Assembly (NCBI RefSeq): GCF_003050835.1
Contig: NZ_QAOJ01000013.1
Location: forward strand, 1 to 64,000
Reading direction: 5' to 3'
Length of the DNA stretch: 64,000 nt
Source: Pseudomonas sp. GV071
GTDB lineage: Bacteria; Pseudomonadota; Gammaproteobacteria; Pseudomonadales; Pseudomonadaceae
The notes beneath the pieces were generated by a model that was not told where the DNA came from, did no database searches, and was given only the letters and a program-made list of their open reading frames with translations. A program made the translations under genes and the position numbers. Each line of letters starts with the position of its first letter. The stretch's first letter is position 1. Positions 52,730 through 60,174 of this stretch are shown here, piece by piece.

Positions 52730-53797
52730 TTGTCCAGTTTTGAGTTGGTTGAAGAGTATGAGGATAATTTAGAGTTATATACAGGGTTTTCCAGGTCAAT
52801 GGACGCGCTTTTTCGAGTGCTTCTCGACTCCTTTTCAATTAAACCTCATTCGATAAGTTGTCGTGTCAAAGATAAGTCTAGCTTTCAGAGAAAGATAAAC
52901 GAAAAGAATAAATACTCTTCTATGGCGGAAGTTACGGATGTCGTTGGTCTTCGAGTTATATCTCATTACGCCGATGATGTAGATGCCGTTGCAAGAATTA
53001 TCGAGAACGAATTTCAGGTAGATGTTAAAAATTCTATCGATAAAAGAGTGAGTTTAGATCCTGATCGCTTCGGCTACTTATCTCTTCATTATGTGGTGTC
53101 GTTGAAGAAGGAAAGGTTCGCCCTTGCGGAGTACAAGAGATTTAAAGGCCTTAAGTTTGAGATTCAAGTAAGATCCATTTTGCAACATACTTGGGCTGAG
53201 ATAGAGCATGATATTGGTTACAAGGCTAAGATAGAAATACCTAAGCCTATTCGTCGTAAGTTTTCTAGGCTGGCGGGATTGCTGGAGTTAGCCGATGATC
53301 AGTTTGTTCAAATTCGTGACGATTTAGCTAAATATGAAGTGGAAGTTAAAGAGAAACTGTATTCTCAGCCCGAGACTCTAAGTATCGATGCCGTCTCCTT
53401 GCTTGAATACATATCTCGCAGTGAGGTTGTTAAGGGGTTGGATCGCGAACTATCCAATATAACTGAATTAGTGTTGGTGCCGGCTGATAAAAGTAATATG
53501 GCTGTGCACTTGAAGGCACTTAAGTATTTCAATATAGAATCGGTTTCTATGCTTGAACAAGAGTTGATTGTAAATAAAGAAAATATAATTATTAGAGCGA
53601 TTGACGTCGGTAGGCAAACAGCTAGTACGGCGGAGGGGCTGTGTGTTTATTATTTGGGACAAGTGTTAGCGGCTATACGTTTAAAATATCAAAATGAAAT
53701 TGCTGAATATCTGCGTCTCGTATCTATAACTGATGATGCGGGCGAGTTTTCTAAATACCTTTCAGAGCTTTCTAAGCGTATATCTTCACCAAGATAA
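52730..53797 (+). CDS. RelA/SpoT-domain (ppGpp synthetase-like) protein
   Basis: This 355-residue protein has an N-terminal RelA/SpoT nucleotidyltransferase-like domain (about 15-170): DVVGLRVISHYADD, GYLSLHYVV and FEIQVRSILQHTWAEIEHDI correspond to the synthetase motifs, including the conserved GYxSLH and the EIQ-R...W...EH segment. No HD hydrolase or TGS domain is present. The C-terminal half is helical and of unknown fold. It starts with a TTG preceded by a perfect AAGGAGGT. Related stand-alone enzymes include small alarmone synthetases and toxic synthetases (ToxSAS), some of which attach pyrophosphate to tRNA. It lies first in the prophage cargo, 137 bases before a HEPN-like gene. Confidence 0.8.
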   Translation: MSSFELVEEYEDNLELYTGFSRSMDALFRVLLDSFSIKPHSISCRVKDKSSFQRKINEKNKYSSMAEVTDVVGLRVISHYADDVDAVARIIENEFQVDVKNSIDKRVSLDPDRFGYLSLHYVVSLKKERFALAEYKRFKGLKFEIQVRSILQHTWAEIEHDIGYKAKIEIPKPIRRKFSRLAGLLELADDQFVQIRDDLAKYEVEVKEKLYSQPETLSIDAVSLLEYISRSEVVKGLDRELSNITELVLVPADKSNMAVHLKALKYFNIESVSMLEQELIVNKENIIIRAIDVGRQTASTAEGLCVYYLGQVLAAIRLKYQNEIAEYLRLVSITDDAGEFSKYLSELSKRISSPR

Positions 53798-53934
53798 TTT
53801 TGGCGGAAATTCAAGGGGTGTTTGGTTGGGTTGGTTGGTGGCTTTGATGTATGTGGATATAGGAAGCTTCGTTGGAGGATCGGAGCGTTGAGTAAAATGG
53901 ATTCTTTAGTGTCCTGTTGATGAGCTAAATTTTT

Positions 53935-54363
53935 ATGAATGCAGCTGAGCGGTGGGAAAAGCTGGTAGCGCTTGACGATGAGTTTCTTGCCGGTGGCGTT
54001 GTTCTTTCTGAGTGGTGCTGCGTTATTGTTCGGGATACCGATTTAGCGTTTGCGAATGGGGCGAACTTGTCCGCCGTGCTTATGGCAGTAGCAGCAGTTG
54101 AGACCTATTTCCGAGCTGAAGATTTGATGGGAATAAAACATCGACTTGTTGAACTGATAAATTCCGCTGCTATCGATGACGAATTGAAGGCTGACCTGCA
54201 CACGTTGAGACGTTATCGAAATAAATGGGTTCATGTTGATGAACCCTTGGACGATATTTCCATTTTGCAAAATCCAGAAAGCTTGTGTGGAGAGTTAGAG
54301 CAGATGGCGTTGTTCGCCGTTCGAGCGCTTCGAAAAGTTATATATTCTGCTCAGTGCGTCTAA
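53935..54363 (+). CDS. HEPN-like protein, 142 residues
   Basis: This 142-residue, mainly helical protein has LRRYRNKWVHVDEPLDD near residue 100. The RNKWVH segment is the R-x4-H spacing of HEPN domains, which include many toxin RNases and also inactive partners of nucleotidyltransferases. It lies between the RelA/SpoT-like gene and a P-loop gene, in the same direction. Family assignment is by motif only; it may instead be a DUF4145-like helical protein. AT-rich codon use differs from core genes. Confidence 0.62.
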   Translation: MNAAERWEKLVALDDEFLAGGVVLSEWCCVIVRDTDLAFANGANLSAVLMAVAAVETYFRAEDLMGIKHRLVELINSAAIDDELKADLHTLRRYRNKWVHVDEPLDDISILQNPESLCGELEQMALFAVRALRKVIYSAQCV

Positions 54364-54412
54364 GGGGGAATTTTCCCGATAAGTATTCTGGTTTGTTTAT
54401 TAGGAGGCGATA

Positions 54413-54937
54413 ATGACTGTTTTTGTGGCGGGGATTCATGGAGTGGGGAAAAGTTTTCTTTGCCAGAAATATGCCGAAAATTTCCCCGTTACATACGAGA
54501 GTGCGAGCGGGTTGATACGCAGGGAACGCGCTCAGGCAGCATGGAGCAATGATAAGAAGGTTTCGCAGATTGATGATAATCAACTTGCGCTGAAAACTGC
54601 AGTGCAGAAAATTAAAAAAGAAGGTGAGTCGCTACTGCTAGACGGTCATTTCGTTTTAATTAACGAGAAATCGGAGTTCGTCGCACTAGAGTCGTCGGTG
54701 TTTCGAGATTTGGGTATTTTAGGAGTAATATTATTGGAGGCGGCCCCTGACGTGATTGCCTCGCGCCTTGAAGCTAGAGATTCTTCAAAAAGCTCGGTCG
54801 ATATCGTCGGGTTTCTTCAGAAAGAAAGAGAGCAAGCACGAAATATCTGTGAGTCTCTTAATGTCGGTCTTTTTATATTAGAACAGCCAGGATTTGCGGA
54901 GTTTTCAAGGACTGCTAGTTCTATTTTTGATTTTTAG
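54413..54937 (+). CDS. Small P-loop kinase-like ATPase
   Basis: This 174-residue P-loop NTPase has a Walker A motif AGIHGVGKSF at residues 5-14. A DGHFVLI segment near residue 77 and RLEARDSSKS near residue 120 resemble the nucleoside-kinase/adenylate-kinase type lid. It may phosphorylate a small molecule or nucleotide. It starts five bases after AGGAGG. It is the third gene of the plus-strand cargo run, 49 bases after the HEPN-like gene. No exact family recognised. Confidence 0.72.
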   Translation: MTVFVAGIHGVGKSFLCQKYAENFPVTYESASGLIRRERAQAAWSNDKKVSQIDDNQLALKTAVQKIKKEGESLLLDGHFVLINEKSEFVALESSVFRDLGILGVILLEAAPDVIASRLEARDSSKSSVDIVGFLQKEREQARNICESLNVGLFILEQPGFAEFSRTASSIFDF

Positions 54938-54973
54938 AAGTGGAATTGCTTGTTCGTCAACTATGATGTTGGT

Positions 54974-56515
54974 TCAGGTTTTAAAGCCAAGCTTGGCTCT
55001 TTCGAGTAGTTTTTGAAGACTTTCTTTTATCTCAAATATAGACTGAGGGGGATGAGCTCCGAAGACTCCAATTTCTTTTAGCTCTCCTATGCTAACGGGA
55101 GGTTCTATATAGCCAGCTAATAGGTAGTTTATTACCTTTATTGGGTCTGCTTTGGACGCGTTCCAGCTTTCAAGTTCTTCTTCGCTATATACGGATCTTC
55201 CTCCTGAAAGAGTCATGAGCTCCTTTGTTGAGCTGGCACTTGCCACTTCTTCAAAAATCCCAACTGCGGTGATTGCTTGTGATGGGTCGTGTTTCGATTT
55301 CCCTTTATAGAAAAATAAAACCGATCCGGGTTCGCCAAGGTTCGACTTTGCCCTGCAAAGGTAAACTTTTCTTATAGTGTTTCCAGGCCGTTGTGGGCCG
55401 CCAATTATTCCGGCATTTTCAAATAGGTCCGCTTGCGGGCGGAATTTAAGGTCTGGATATAATGTGTCGTGATAGCCTTCTTTTATCGGTATCCCGAATG
55501 CTCGTACTTTATTGTCAGTTACAAATCGCGGATAGCTAATCCTTGCCGTCGTGAAAAGGTCATTCCCAGGTTGCCGATTTAGCTTTCCCTGAGAGAAGGT
55601 TTTTTCGTAGATTAGCTCGCCGTCCGGTTTAGTTGCTGTGTGCTGAAATCCATAGTATTCCAGCAGGTCAATCAACGAGTTTTGGGTCTTGTAAGTTGTT
55701 ACATATACTAAGTCGTATGCATTTTTTTGAGCGAACCAAAATACTTTTTTTAATAGTAGTTCGCCAAGCTTTACACCTCGGCTTTCAGGGCGAACTTTGA
55801 ATGTGCATATCTTCAGTATTTTATTGGCTGGTAATGTTGCGTCCGTGTTTTCAGGTGTCTCGTCTTTTCTGACGATAAGGCCTGCGATGCTTTTCGTGTT
55901 GTTATCCGCTACGATCCAACACTGTCTATGTTCGCGTACACACTTCTCCTTCCACCATTGGTCGAAAGGCTCGTAGTCTTCCCGCAAACTGTCAAATATT
56001 TTGTCAGTTAATGGGATAGTATTTGCAGCAACTTCCTCAACGAAGCGTACTGGACTTTCTTTGGGTTCAAAGGTTGTTTGTAGAAGGTCTACGGCATCTG
56101 CGATGTGGAGTACGCGTCGTCCTAGCTCTGACGAGTGACGTCGTGCTCTGTCATGTAGCCCTCTATCCTGAGTAACAAGAAAGTCCGCTGCGCCAATGTG
56201 CAAACAATGTAATAAGGTTACATCTACTACGTCATTGGGCTTTCTAATATGTCCGAATTCAGCGCCTAGTTGGGTGGCATCAAACCCGCGAACTTTGTCT
56301 ATGTGGCTGAATTTCTGTAATTTACTTTCGGAAATAGTTCGTCGCTCAACATTTTTATCGCGCGCGATGTCGTCCCTCGCAGCGGCATGGATAAATATGT
56401 CAACTTTGTTTTTCGTCGCTAATTGGATAAATGTGGCAAATACAGGTTGAACAGTTTTGTTGTCTTCAAGGCCAATTATTATATTTGTGTCAATTAGATA
56501 TATTTGTCTGCTCAT
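54974..56515 (-). CDS. PIN-GNAT-PUA-like three-domain protein
   Basis: This 513-residue protein has three parts. The N-terminal PIN domain (1-150) begins MSRQIYLIDTNIIIGLED and keeps acidic residues in DTN, DVVDVTLLHC and VTQDRGLHDR. A central GNAT acetyltransferase (about 155-310) shows CTFKVRPESRGVKLGELLLK with the acetyl-CoA loop. The C-terminal part (about 330-510) has PGSVLFFYKGKSK and AITAVGIFEEVA, resembling ASCH/EVE-type PUA-like RNA or nucleotide binders. I chose the ATG at 56515, which overlaps the upstream HTH-ASCH gene by 26 bases. PIN domains are usually RNases in toxin-antitoxin pairs. The combination is unusual. Confidence 0.82.
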   Translation of the reverse strand: MSRQIYLIDTNIIIGLEDNKTVQPVFATFIQLATKNKVDIFIHAAARDDIARDKNVERRTISESKLQKFSHIDKVRGFDATQLGAEFGHIRKPNDVVDVTLLHCLHIGAADFLVTQDRGLHDRARRHSSELGRRVLHIADAVDLLQTTFEPKESPVRFVEEVAANTIPLTDKIFDSLREDYEPFDQWWKEKCVREHRQCWIVADNNTKSIAGLIVRKDETPENTDATLPANKILKICTFKVRPESRGVKLGELLLKKVFWFAQKNAYDLVYVTTYKTQNSLIDLLEYYGFQHTATKPDGELIYEKTFSQGKLNRQPGNDLFTTARISYPRFVTDNKVRAFGIPIKEGYHDTLYPDLKFRPQADLFENAGIIGGPQRPGNTIRKVYLCRAKSNLGEPGSVLFFYKGKSKHDPSQAITAVGIFEEVASASSTKELMTLSGGRSVYSEEELESWNASKADPIKVINYLLAGYIEPPVSIGELKEIGVFGAHPPQSIFEIKESLQKLLERAKLGFKT

Positions 56516-57284
56516 CCATGAGGGCTCTGCGTACTTCCTGCTTGGCATAAATAAAGGACTGAGGCGGGGTAAAATTAAAGCGCTCTCTAAGTTCTTTAAG
56601 GTTGATCGGGGTTTCAAAAGTTTGTGCGTTCTTTAACTCTAGCGCATAACCTTCGGTTAATCCCTGGAAATATGCTTCAAAGTCCTTCTTTTTGATGAAT
56701 GCGGATTTTGAATATTTTTCCCAGATGTTTTTGATTGGAAGCTTGATTATGTCGGATATTTCTGCGCATCCAACGATAGCTCTTACTGGTGATGTGGAGT
56801 AAATATAGATCTTTGTCCCTCTGGCTGTAGATATAGGGAATCTTCTACGAAGCTCTACTGTCTTTTTGCCTTCGAGGATTTTTTCTGAATAAGTTGGATG
56901 TATGCTGATGATAAAATCTTTAGTTGTCCCTAAGGCTAGTTCATCACTGCTGAATATTGGTAATACTAACTGTCTGTTAGAGTGCTGATCCAAGTTTAGC
57001 TCGTCATACAGACGAGCTGAAATTTCGCTATCTTTATTAAATGCAGCCTCGATACGCAATGAGGCTCCAAGAGCTTCAACGTACTTTGTTAATGAAGATA
57101 TTTGCACATCGCCTCTAGCTTCGATTTTCGAAACAGCCCCTTGGCCTATACCTAATCTTTCCGCCATTTGAAGTTGAGTATAGCCAACAGCCTCTCTCAA
57201 GCTTTTTAGCGATTGACCAACAACCCTGCCAGCATCGTTTTCTTTTCCGTATACGGCAGCGATTACTCTATTTTTTTGAGCCAT
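56490..57284 (-). CDS. HTH-ASCH transcriptional regulator (possible antitoxin)
   Basis: This 264-residue protein has an XRE-type helix-turn-helix (about 25-80: LREAVGYTQLQMAERLGIGQ, then AVSKIEARGDVQISSLTKYV) fused to an ASCH domain (about 120-215: SIHPTYSEKILEGKKTVELR, then GTKIYIYSTSPVRAIVGCAE). The ATG at 57284 is set by GGAGG five bases upstream. It lies upstream of the PIN-GNAT gene and overlaps it by 26 bases, so both are made from one mRNA. A 26-bp perfect palindrome lies 35 bases upstream and is probably its operator. It looks like an autoregulating antitoxin. Confidence 0.82.
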   Translation of the reverse strand: MAQKNRVIAAVYGKENDAGRVVGQSLKSLREAVGYTQLQMAERLGIGQGAVSKIEARGDVQISSLTKYVEALGASLRIEAAFNKDSEISARLYDELNLDQHSNRQLVLPIFSSDELALGTTKDFIISIHPTYSEKILEGKKTVELRRRFPISTARGTKIYIYSTSPVRAIVGCAEISDIIKLPIKNIWEKYSKSAFIKKKDFEAYFQGLTEGYALELKNAQTFETPINLKELRERFNFTPPQSFIYAKQEVRRALMDEQTNISN

Positions 57285-57319
57285 ACCAACCTCCATGCGC
57301 GGAGCGGACCATATCACAG

Positions 57320-57345
57320 GATATATTCCGTTAACGGAATATATC
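57320..57345. promoter_or_regulatory. 26-bp perfect palindromic operator
   Basis: A perfectly palindromic sequence whose left half is GATATATTCCGTT lies upstream of the HTH-ASCH gene, between it and the inovirus repressor. Its AT-rich arms with a central GTTAAC fit a dimeric HTH protein. It overlaps possible -10/-35 positions for the minus-strand operon, implying autorepression. Confidence 0.8.
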
Positions 57346-57455
57346 TCCTTGCGGAGTGTGAGGCCACAGCATCTACCACTCCTATCCTCCCCGGATTCTC
57401 TACCTCTTGGTGCCTCTGGACGTGTACCAGCGCCTAGTCACTTCCTTTGTGATCG

Positions 57456-57725
57456 CTATACCACGTTTAGATCCGTCAAGTTTCGATTGGCTTCATCGTA
57501 GTCAGGACTTCGGTGGCCATTTTCAGGCTCGATTCGCCCAGAGATGAGCCACAGCGCGTACTCAGGGTAGGCACCCGCAAGAACCCCTACTTCTACTGTG
57601 CTGATCCGGATTGCACCTCGGCTGATGTTTTTCCACCTGTCGTGGTTCTTACCGCCAAGCTCGCTTAGCTGCTTGGGGCCAATCTGTTTGATCAATTGAA
57701 GAGCTCTATCTCTCACTGCATCCAT
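57456..57725 (-). CDS. Pf-like phage repressor, small HTH protein
   Basis: This 89-residue protein starts MDAVRDRALQLIKQIGPKQL and has an HTH-like region with HDRWKNISRGAIRIS, and a C-terminal YPEYALWLISGRIEPENG. It resembles the small repressor that sits at this place in P. aeruginosa Pf prophages (Pf4r-like). It is transcribed away from the excisionase-like gene, with an operator region of about 60 bases between them. It probably represses the lytic genes. Assignment is by position and layout. Confidence 0.75.
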   Translation of the reverse strand: MDAVRDRALQLIKQIGPKQLSELGGKNHDRWKNISRGAIRISTVEVGVLAGAYPEYALWLISGRIEPENGHRSPDYDEANRNLTDLNVV

Positions 57726-57742
57726 TTATCAAAAAATCAATA

Positions 57743-57804
57743 GGCGTAAAATTTACTCCAGGTGAATATTGGCGTAATATTCACTCCAAGCGTAAATATT
57801 ACGC
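57743..57804. promoter_or_regulatory. Operator region with repeated GGCGTAA boxes
   Basis: Two direct copies of GGCGTAAxATTxACTCCA begin at 57743 and 57771 (28 bases apart). A perfect palindrome GCGTAAATATTACGC is at 57790-57804, and GTGAATATT (57762-57770) pairs with AATATTCAC (57776-57784). The region lies between the divergent repressor and excisionase-like genes, so it is very likely the phage switch operator. Confidence 0.78.
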
Positions 57805-57870
57805 TTTCTGGAGGGCTCTTATTAGCTCCCAAAAAATTGAAGCTTTGGGCCGGATTATAGGGGTAATTGC

Positions 57871-58143
57871 ATGGAACAGTCTGGGGTAGTGGGGTTCAAC
57901 GCAGAGGGAAATGCACAGCGCGTCACTGACTTCCGTGATTCGCCTTTTTGCTCCCAGCTGGTTTTCGCCGAAATGATCGGTTTGGAAGAGGTTAGCCCAG
58001 ACGTAGTGCGCGGTTGGGTCGAGTCCCACGCCATACCTACCGTCAAAATCGGCCGCCGCCGCGTCATTAACCTGCACCGCATCCGCCGCGATATCGACCG
58101 TGGCAAAACCATCTTCTGCTCAGGGGATTACGCCGATGACTAA
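57871..58143 (+). CDS. Excisionase-like DNA-binding protein (XisF4-like)
   Basis: This 90-residue protein has a winged-helix-like motif: CSQLVFAEMIGLEEVSPDVV, then RGWVESHAIPTVKIGRRRVI, which fits a MerR/excisionase-type DNA-binding fold. In Pf4 the gene divergent from the repressor is XisF4, which promotes excision and activates phage genes. It overlaps the next gene by eight bases. Function is inferred from fold and position. Confidence 0.75.
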   Translation: MEQSGVVGFNAEGNAQRVTDFRDSPFCSQLVFAEMIGLEEVSPDVVRGWVESHAIPTVKIGRRRVINLHRIRRDIDRGKTIFCSGDYADD

Positions 58144-58327
58144 CTCCGTCGAGCTGCTGCCCCCAGAGTTGCAAAGTGCGTTGCTGCAACTGGTGCACGC
58201 CCAAGACTTTTACGACCTCTGCGTTGTCGAGCCTTCAAACCGCGAAACCGGCGCGCTCCGTGACGCCAAGGTTCAGCTGCGCGAAGCCGCCTATGACGTG
58301 GTGGCAATCCTGCGAGGTGAGCAATGA
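58136..58327 (+). CDS. Small early phage protein, 63 residues
   Basis: This 63-residue soluble protein (MTNSVELLPPELQSALLQLV) has a helical, acidic composition. It overlaps the excisionase-like gene by eight bases. It belongs to the early cluster seen before the ssDNA-binding gene in Pf-type phages. Function unknown. Confidence 0.65.
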   Translation: MTNSVELLPPELQSALLQLVHAQDFYDLCVVEPSNRETGALRDAKVQLREAAYDVVAILRGEQ

Positions 58328-58330
58328 CCC

Positions 58331-58660
58331 ATGCACAAGTATCTGCATCTGCCGCACTCCGTGGACTGTGGCTGCTCTGTCTGCTGGTCAAAGGCCGCGA
58401 TGGTGAGCGTCGCTTCCTCCCCATCCACACGATGCGAGCACTGCCGCCCCGCATCAGCACACCCGACACGCCCCTTAAAGATGGGCCTGGTAGCTGGCGT
58501 GTGGCGAGTCTTGCTATCGGAGTGGGAAGTAACGCCGGCCTTTACCTGCGAGAAACATTCGCCACCGCTCCGGCCCCCGAAGTACTGGCACGTTGTGTAC
58601 GACACCGGCAAGCCAACGCCCTACGTGCCCCGGTACGACCTGTTCGAGCTGGAGAGCTGA
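58331..58660 (+). CDS. Putative zinc-ribbon small phage protein, 109 residues
   Basis: This 109-residue protein has cysteine pairs DCGCSVCW and RCEHCRP, forming a possible zinc site, and an aromatic C-terminal half (GVWRVLLSEWEVTPAF, PPKYWHVVYDTGKP). I prefer this frame to another one starting at 58324 with an ATGA overlap (113 residues), because the composition, tryptophans and cysteines look more like a real protein. The alternative cannot be excluded. Function unknown. Confidence 0.6.
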   Translation: MHKYLHLPHSVDCGCSVCWSKAAMVSVASSPSTRCEHCRPASAHPTRPLKMGLVAGVWRVLLSEWEVTPAFTCEKHSPPLRPPKYWHVVYDTGKPTPYVPRYDLFELES

Positions 58661-58664
58661 ACTG

Positions 58665-58877
58665 ATGGCCATGAACGAATGGGCGCTGCTTGGCGTGGTG
58701 CTCAACCTGCCGTTGTTGGCCTACCTGCTTATTCGCTGGTGGTTCAACAACCGCTTTACCTATGTGGGGCCTAGCCCCCAACCGAATGCTCCGTTGGTCG
58801 ACCGGCATAAACATCAATCGCCGCCCGTGTCCGGGGCTGGCCCGCCAGACGCGGGCACGGGTGGCGAAACGGGATAA
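58665..58877 (+). CDS. Small phage membrane protein, 70 residues
   Basis: This protein begins MAMNEWALLGVVLNLPLLAYLL, then LIRWWFNNRF, a single membrane segment with a basic/aromatic boundary, followed by a polar proline-rich tail (VDRHKHQSPPVSGAGPPD). It lies five bases after the preceding gene's stop. Possibly an inner-membrane or assembly protein of the inovirus. No family recognised. Confidence 0.65.
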   Translation: MAMNEWALLGVVLNLPLLAYLLIRWWFNNRFTYVGPSPQPNAPLVDRHKHQSPPVSGAGPPDAGTGGETG

Positions 58878-58962
58878 CAAGGGCATGGCCCTTGGTTTTA
58901 AAGCTTCAAGCGGCCACGTAGGCCGGTAACCAAAACCCCAGCAATCCGATTCACCCCAGCGG

Positions 58963-58978
58963 CTTTGAAATTTCAAAG
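58963..58978. promoter_or_regulatory. 16-bp palindrome before the ssDNA-binding gene
   Basis: CTTTGAAATTTCAAAG is a perfect palindrome in the 177-base gap upstream of the ssDNA-binding protein gene. It could be a regulatory site or part of a phage origin; its role is not clear from sequence alone. Confidence 0.45.
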
Positions 58979-59054
58979 TTCATCCGCTCGGGATCGCTCG
59001 GCCTGCTGAAAGGCAAAACCGCGCAATAACGCGCAACTAAGCGAGGAAACAACG

Positions 59055-59405
59055 ATGGCTCGTTCGACTATGGAAGTGGCATTTCTCGGCACTCAGCGCT
59101 TCGACGGTGAAGGCGGCACCAAGTACATCAAAGTGTTTTACGGCGATGAGCCGGACGGCAAAACCGAACACGGCCTGTCGATTATCGGCATGGCGGCTGA
59201 CGACAACGTGGCCGATGAAATCTTCGCCGCCGGTGCTCACTTCTCGCCCCTGGAACTGGTGCGCATCACCTTCGACGTGGCCCGTGGTGGGCAGAACAAG
59301 GGCAAAAATCTCGCCCTGCACATTGAGTCGGTCAAGCCCCGCGCTGCCACTCAAACCGCCCAACAAACCCCAAGCAAACCCACTGCCGAAGCGCCCAAGG
59401 CGTAA
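59055..59405 (+). CDS. Inovirus ssDNA-binding protein (pV/DUF1293-like)
   Basis: This 116-residue protein has an OB-fold-like core (MEVAFLGTQRFDGEGGTKYI, then KVFYGDEPDGKTEHGLSIIG) and a flexible proline/threonine/alanine-rich tail. It matches the Pf1-type gene 5 protein (DUF1293) in length, composition and position before the virion genes. It coats the phage ssDNA before assembly. A GCGAGGA ribosome site precedes it. Confidence 0.85.
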   Translation: MARSTMEVAFLGTQRFDGEGGTKYIKVFYGDEPDGKTEHGLSIIGMAADDNVADEIFAAGAHFSPLELVRITFDVARGGQNKGKNLALHIESVKPRAATQTAQQTPSKPTAEAPKA

Positions 59406-59427
59406 CGGCTAACCGGGAGGGTTTGCC

Positions 59428-59568
59428 ATGTATCGCTATCTGTTCATCGCTGCGCTTGGGGCCATTGGCGGCTACCTGTGGGGCCTCTCTGACGGCCTCG
59501 CCATTGCCGATTCGGTGATCGCCCAGGTGCAAGCGTTCGGCGGCCTTCCCCTGGTGGGTAACTACTGA
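59428..59568 (+). CDS. Tiny hydrophobic phage protein, 46 residues
   Basis: This 46-residue protein begins MYRYLFIAALGAIGGYLWGL, with one hydrophobic segment, then a short soluble tail (IAQVQAFGGLPLVGNY). A GGGAGG ribosome site is seven bases upstream. Its stop codon overlaps the start of the next gene by one base. In Pf phages, small membrane proteins of this type are minor virion components. Function inferred. Confidence 0.7.
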   Translation: MYRYLFIAALGAIGGYLWGLSDGLAIADSVIAQVQAFGGLPLVGNY

Positions 59569-59813
59569 TGGTCGTTGCTGTTCAGGTTTGCATGGAGTGG
59601 GTCACCAACGCTGATGCCTCTATCAGCTGCTCCCAACTTGGATGGCAACAGGCCTACCTGATTCCGCCTGAGGCCGCTGGCTATGTAGACATTCTGGTCT
59701 CGGGTGGATTTTCGGCAGAAGCCTTCGCCATTGGTTTTGGCGGTGTGCTCCTGACGTTCGTAATCGGGCTATCCGGTGGATGGATAGCCTCAATCCTTCG
59801 ACGTATGAGGTAA
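59568..59813 (+). CDS. Small phage membrane protein, 81 residues
   Basis: This 81-residue protein overlaps the previous stop by one base. It has a soluble N-terminal part with two cysteines (CMEWVTNADASISCSQLGWQ), followed by a hydrophobic segment (FGGVLLTFVIGLSGGWIASI) and a basic end (RRMR). This is the layout of inovirus minor coat proteins, just before the major coat gene. Function inferred. Confidence 0.72.
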   Translation: MVVAVQVCMEWVTNADASISCSQLGWQQAYLIPPEAAGYVDILVSGGFSAEAFAIGFGGVLLTFVIGLSGGWIASILRRMR

Positions 59814-59819
59814 GAAACC

Positions 59820-60053
59820 ATGAAACAACTGCAACTGCGTAACAAGTTCTCCGCTCTGGGTCTGGCTGCTGGTTTGGCTGTGTTCTCTGCTGGTCAGGCG
59901 ATGGCTGCTGCTATCCCAATCGAGATCACCGGCATTCAGGATCAAATCACCGCAGGCGGTACTTCCGCTGGCACCGTCGCTGGTTATGTCGCACTCGCCC
60001 TGGCTGTACTCGCGTGTGCTGGCGTGATCTTCGGCATGTTGCGCAAGGCGTAA
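59820..60053 (+). CDS. coaB: Inovirus major coat protein
   Basis: This 77-residue precursor has a signal peptide (LAAGLAVFSAGQAMAA) and a mature protein of about 45 residues: an acidic/polar stretch (AAIPIEITGIQDQITAGG), a membrane segment (GYVALALAVLACAGVIFG) and a basic end (MLRKA). The layout equals Pf1 CoaB, whose C-terminus also ends MLRKA. Thousands of copies form the phage tube. A strong terminator follows within 100 bases, matching high expression. Confidence 0.9.
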   Translation: MKQLQLRNKFSALGLAAGLAVFSAGQAMAAAIPIEITGIQDQITAGGTSAGTVAGYVALALAVLACAGVIFGMLRKA

Positions 60054-60056
60054 CCC

Positions 60057-60134
60057 GTGCTCTGGTCAGTGTGGCTCGGCGCATTCGTGGCCGGGGCCTT
60101 CATCACCGGTTACCGCTGCGGCGAGTTCTTCTGA
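60057..60134 (+). CDS. Tiny hydrophobic phage protein, 25 residues
   Basis: A GTG three bases after the coat stop opens a 25-residue frame, LWSVWLGAFVAGAFITGYRC then GEFF, a single membrane helix. Small minor coat-like proteins occur at this point in Pf phages. There is no strong ribosome site, so translation would depend on coupling. Supported only by frame, composition and position. Confidence 0.5.
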   Translation: MLWSVWLGAFVAGAFITGYRCGEFF

Positions 60135-60143
60135 TCTGGAGGG

Positions 60144-60169
60144 AAAAGGGGCCGAAAGGCTCCTTTTTT
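60144..60169 (+). terminator. Terminator between major coat and adsorption genes
   Basis: A ten-base stem with a GAAA loop and six T residues follows. It sits at the classic place, after the major coat gene and before the adsorption gene, limiting expression of the latter. Confidence 0.88.
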
Positions 60170-60174
60170 ATTGC

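Noticed and set aside
57213..57437. Plus-strand small gene over the HTH-ASCH start and palindrome
   Set aside because: It overlaps the regulator start and operator, lacks a ribosome site and shows no protein-like pattern.
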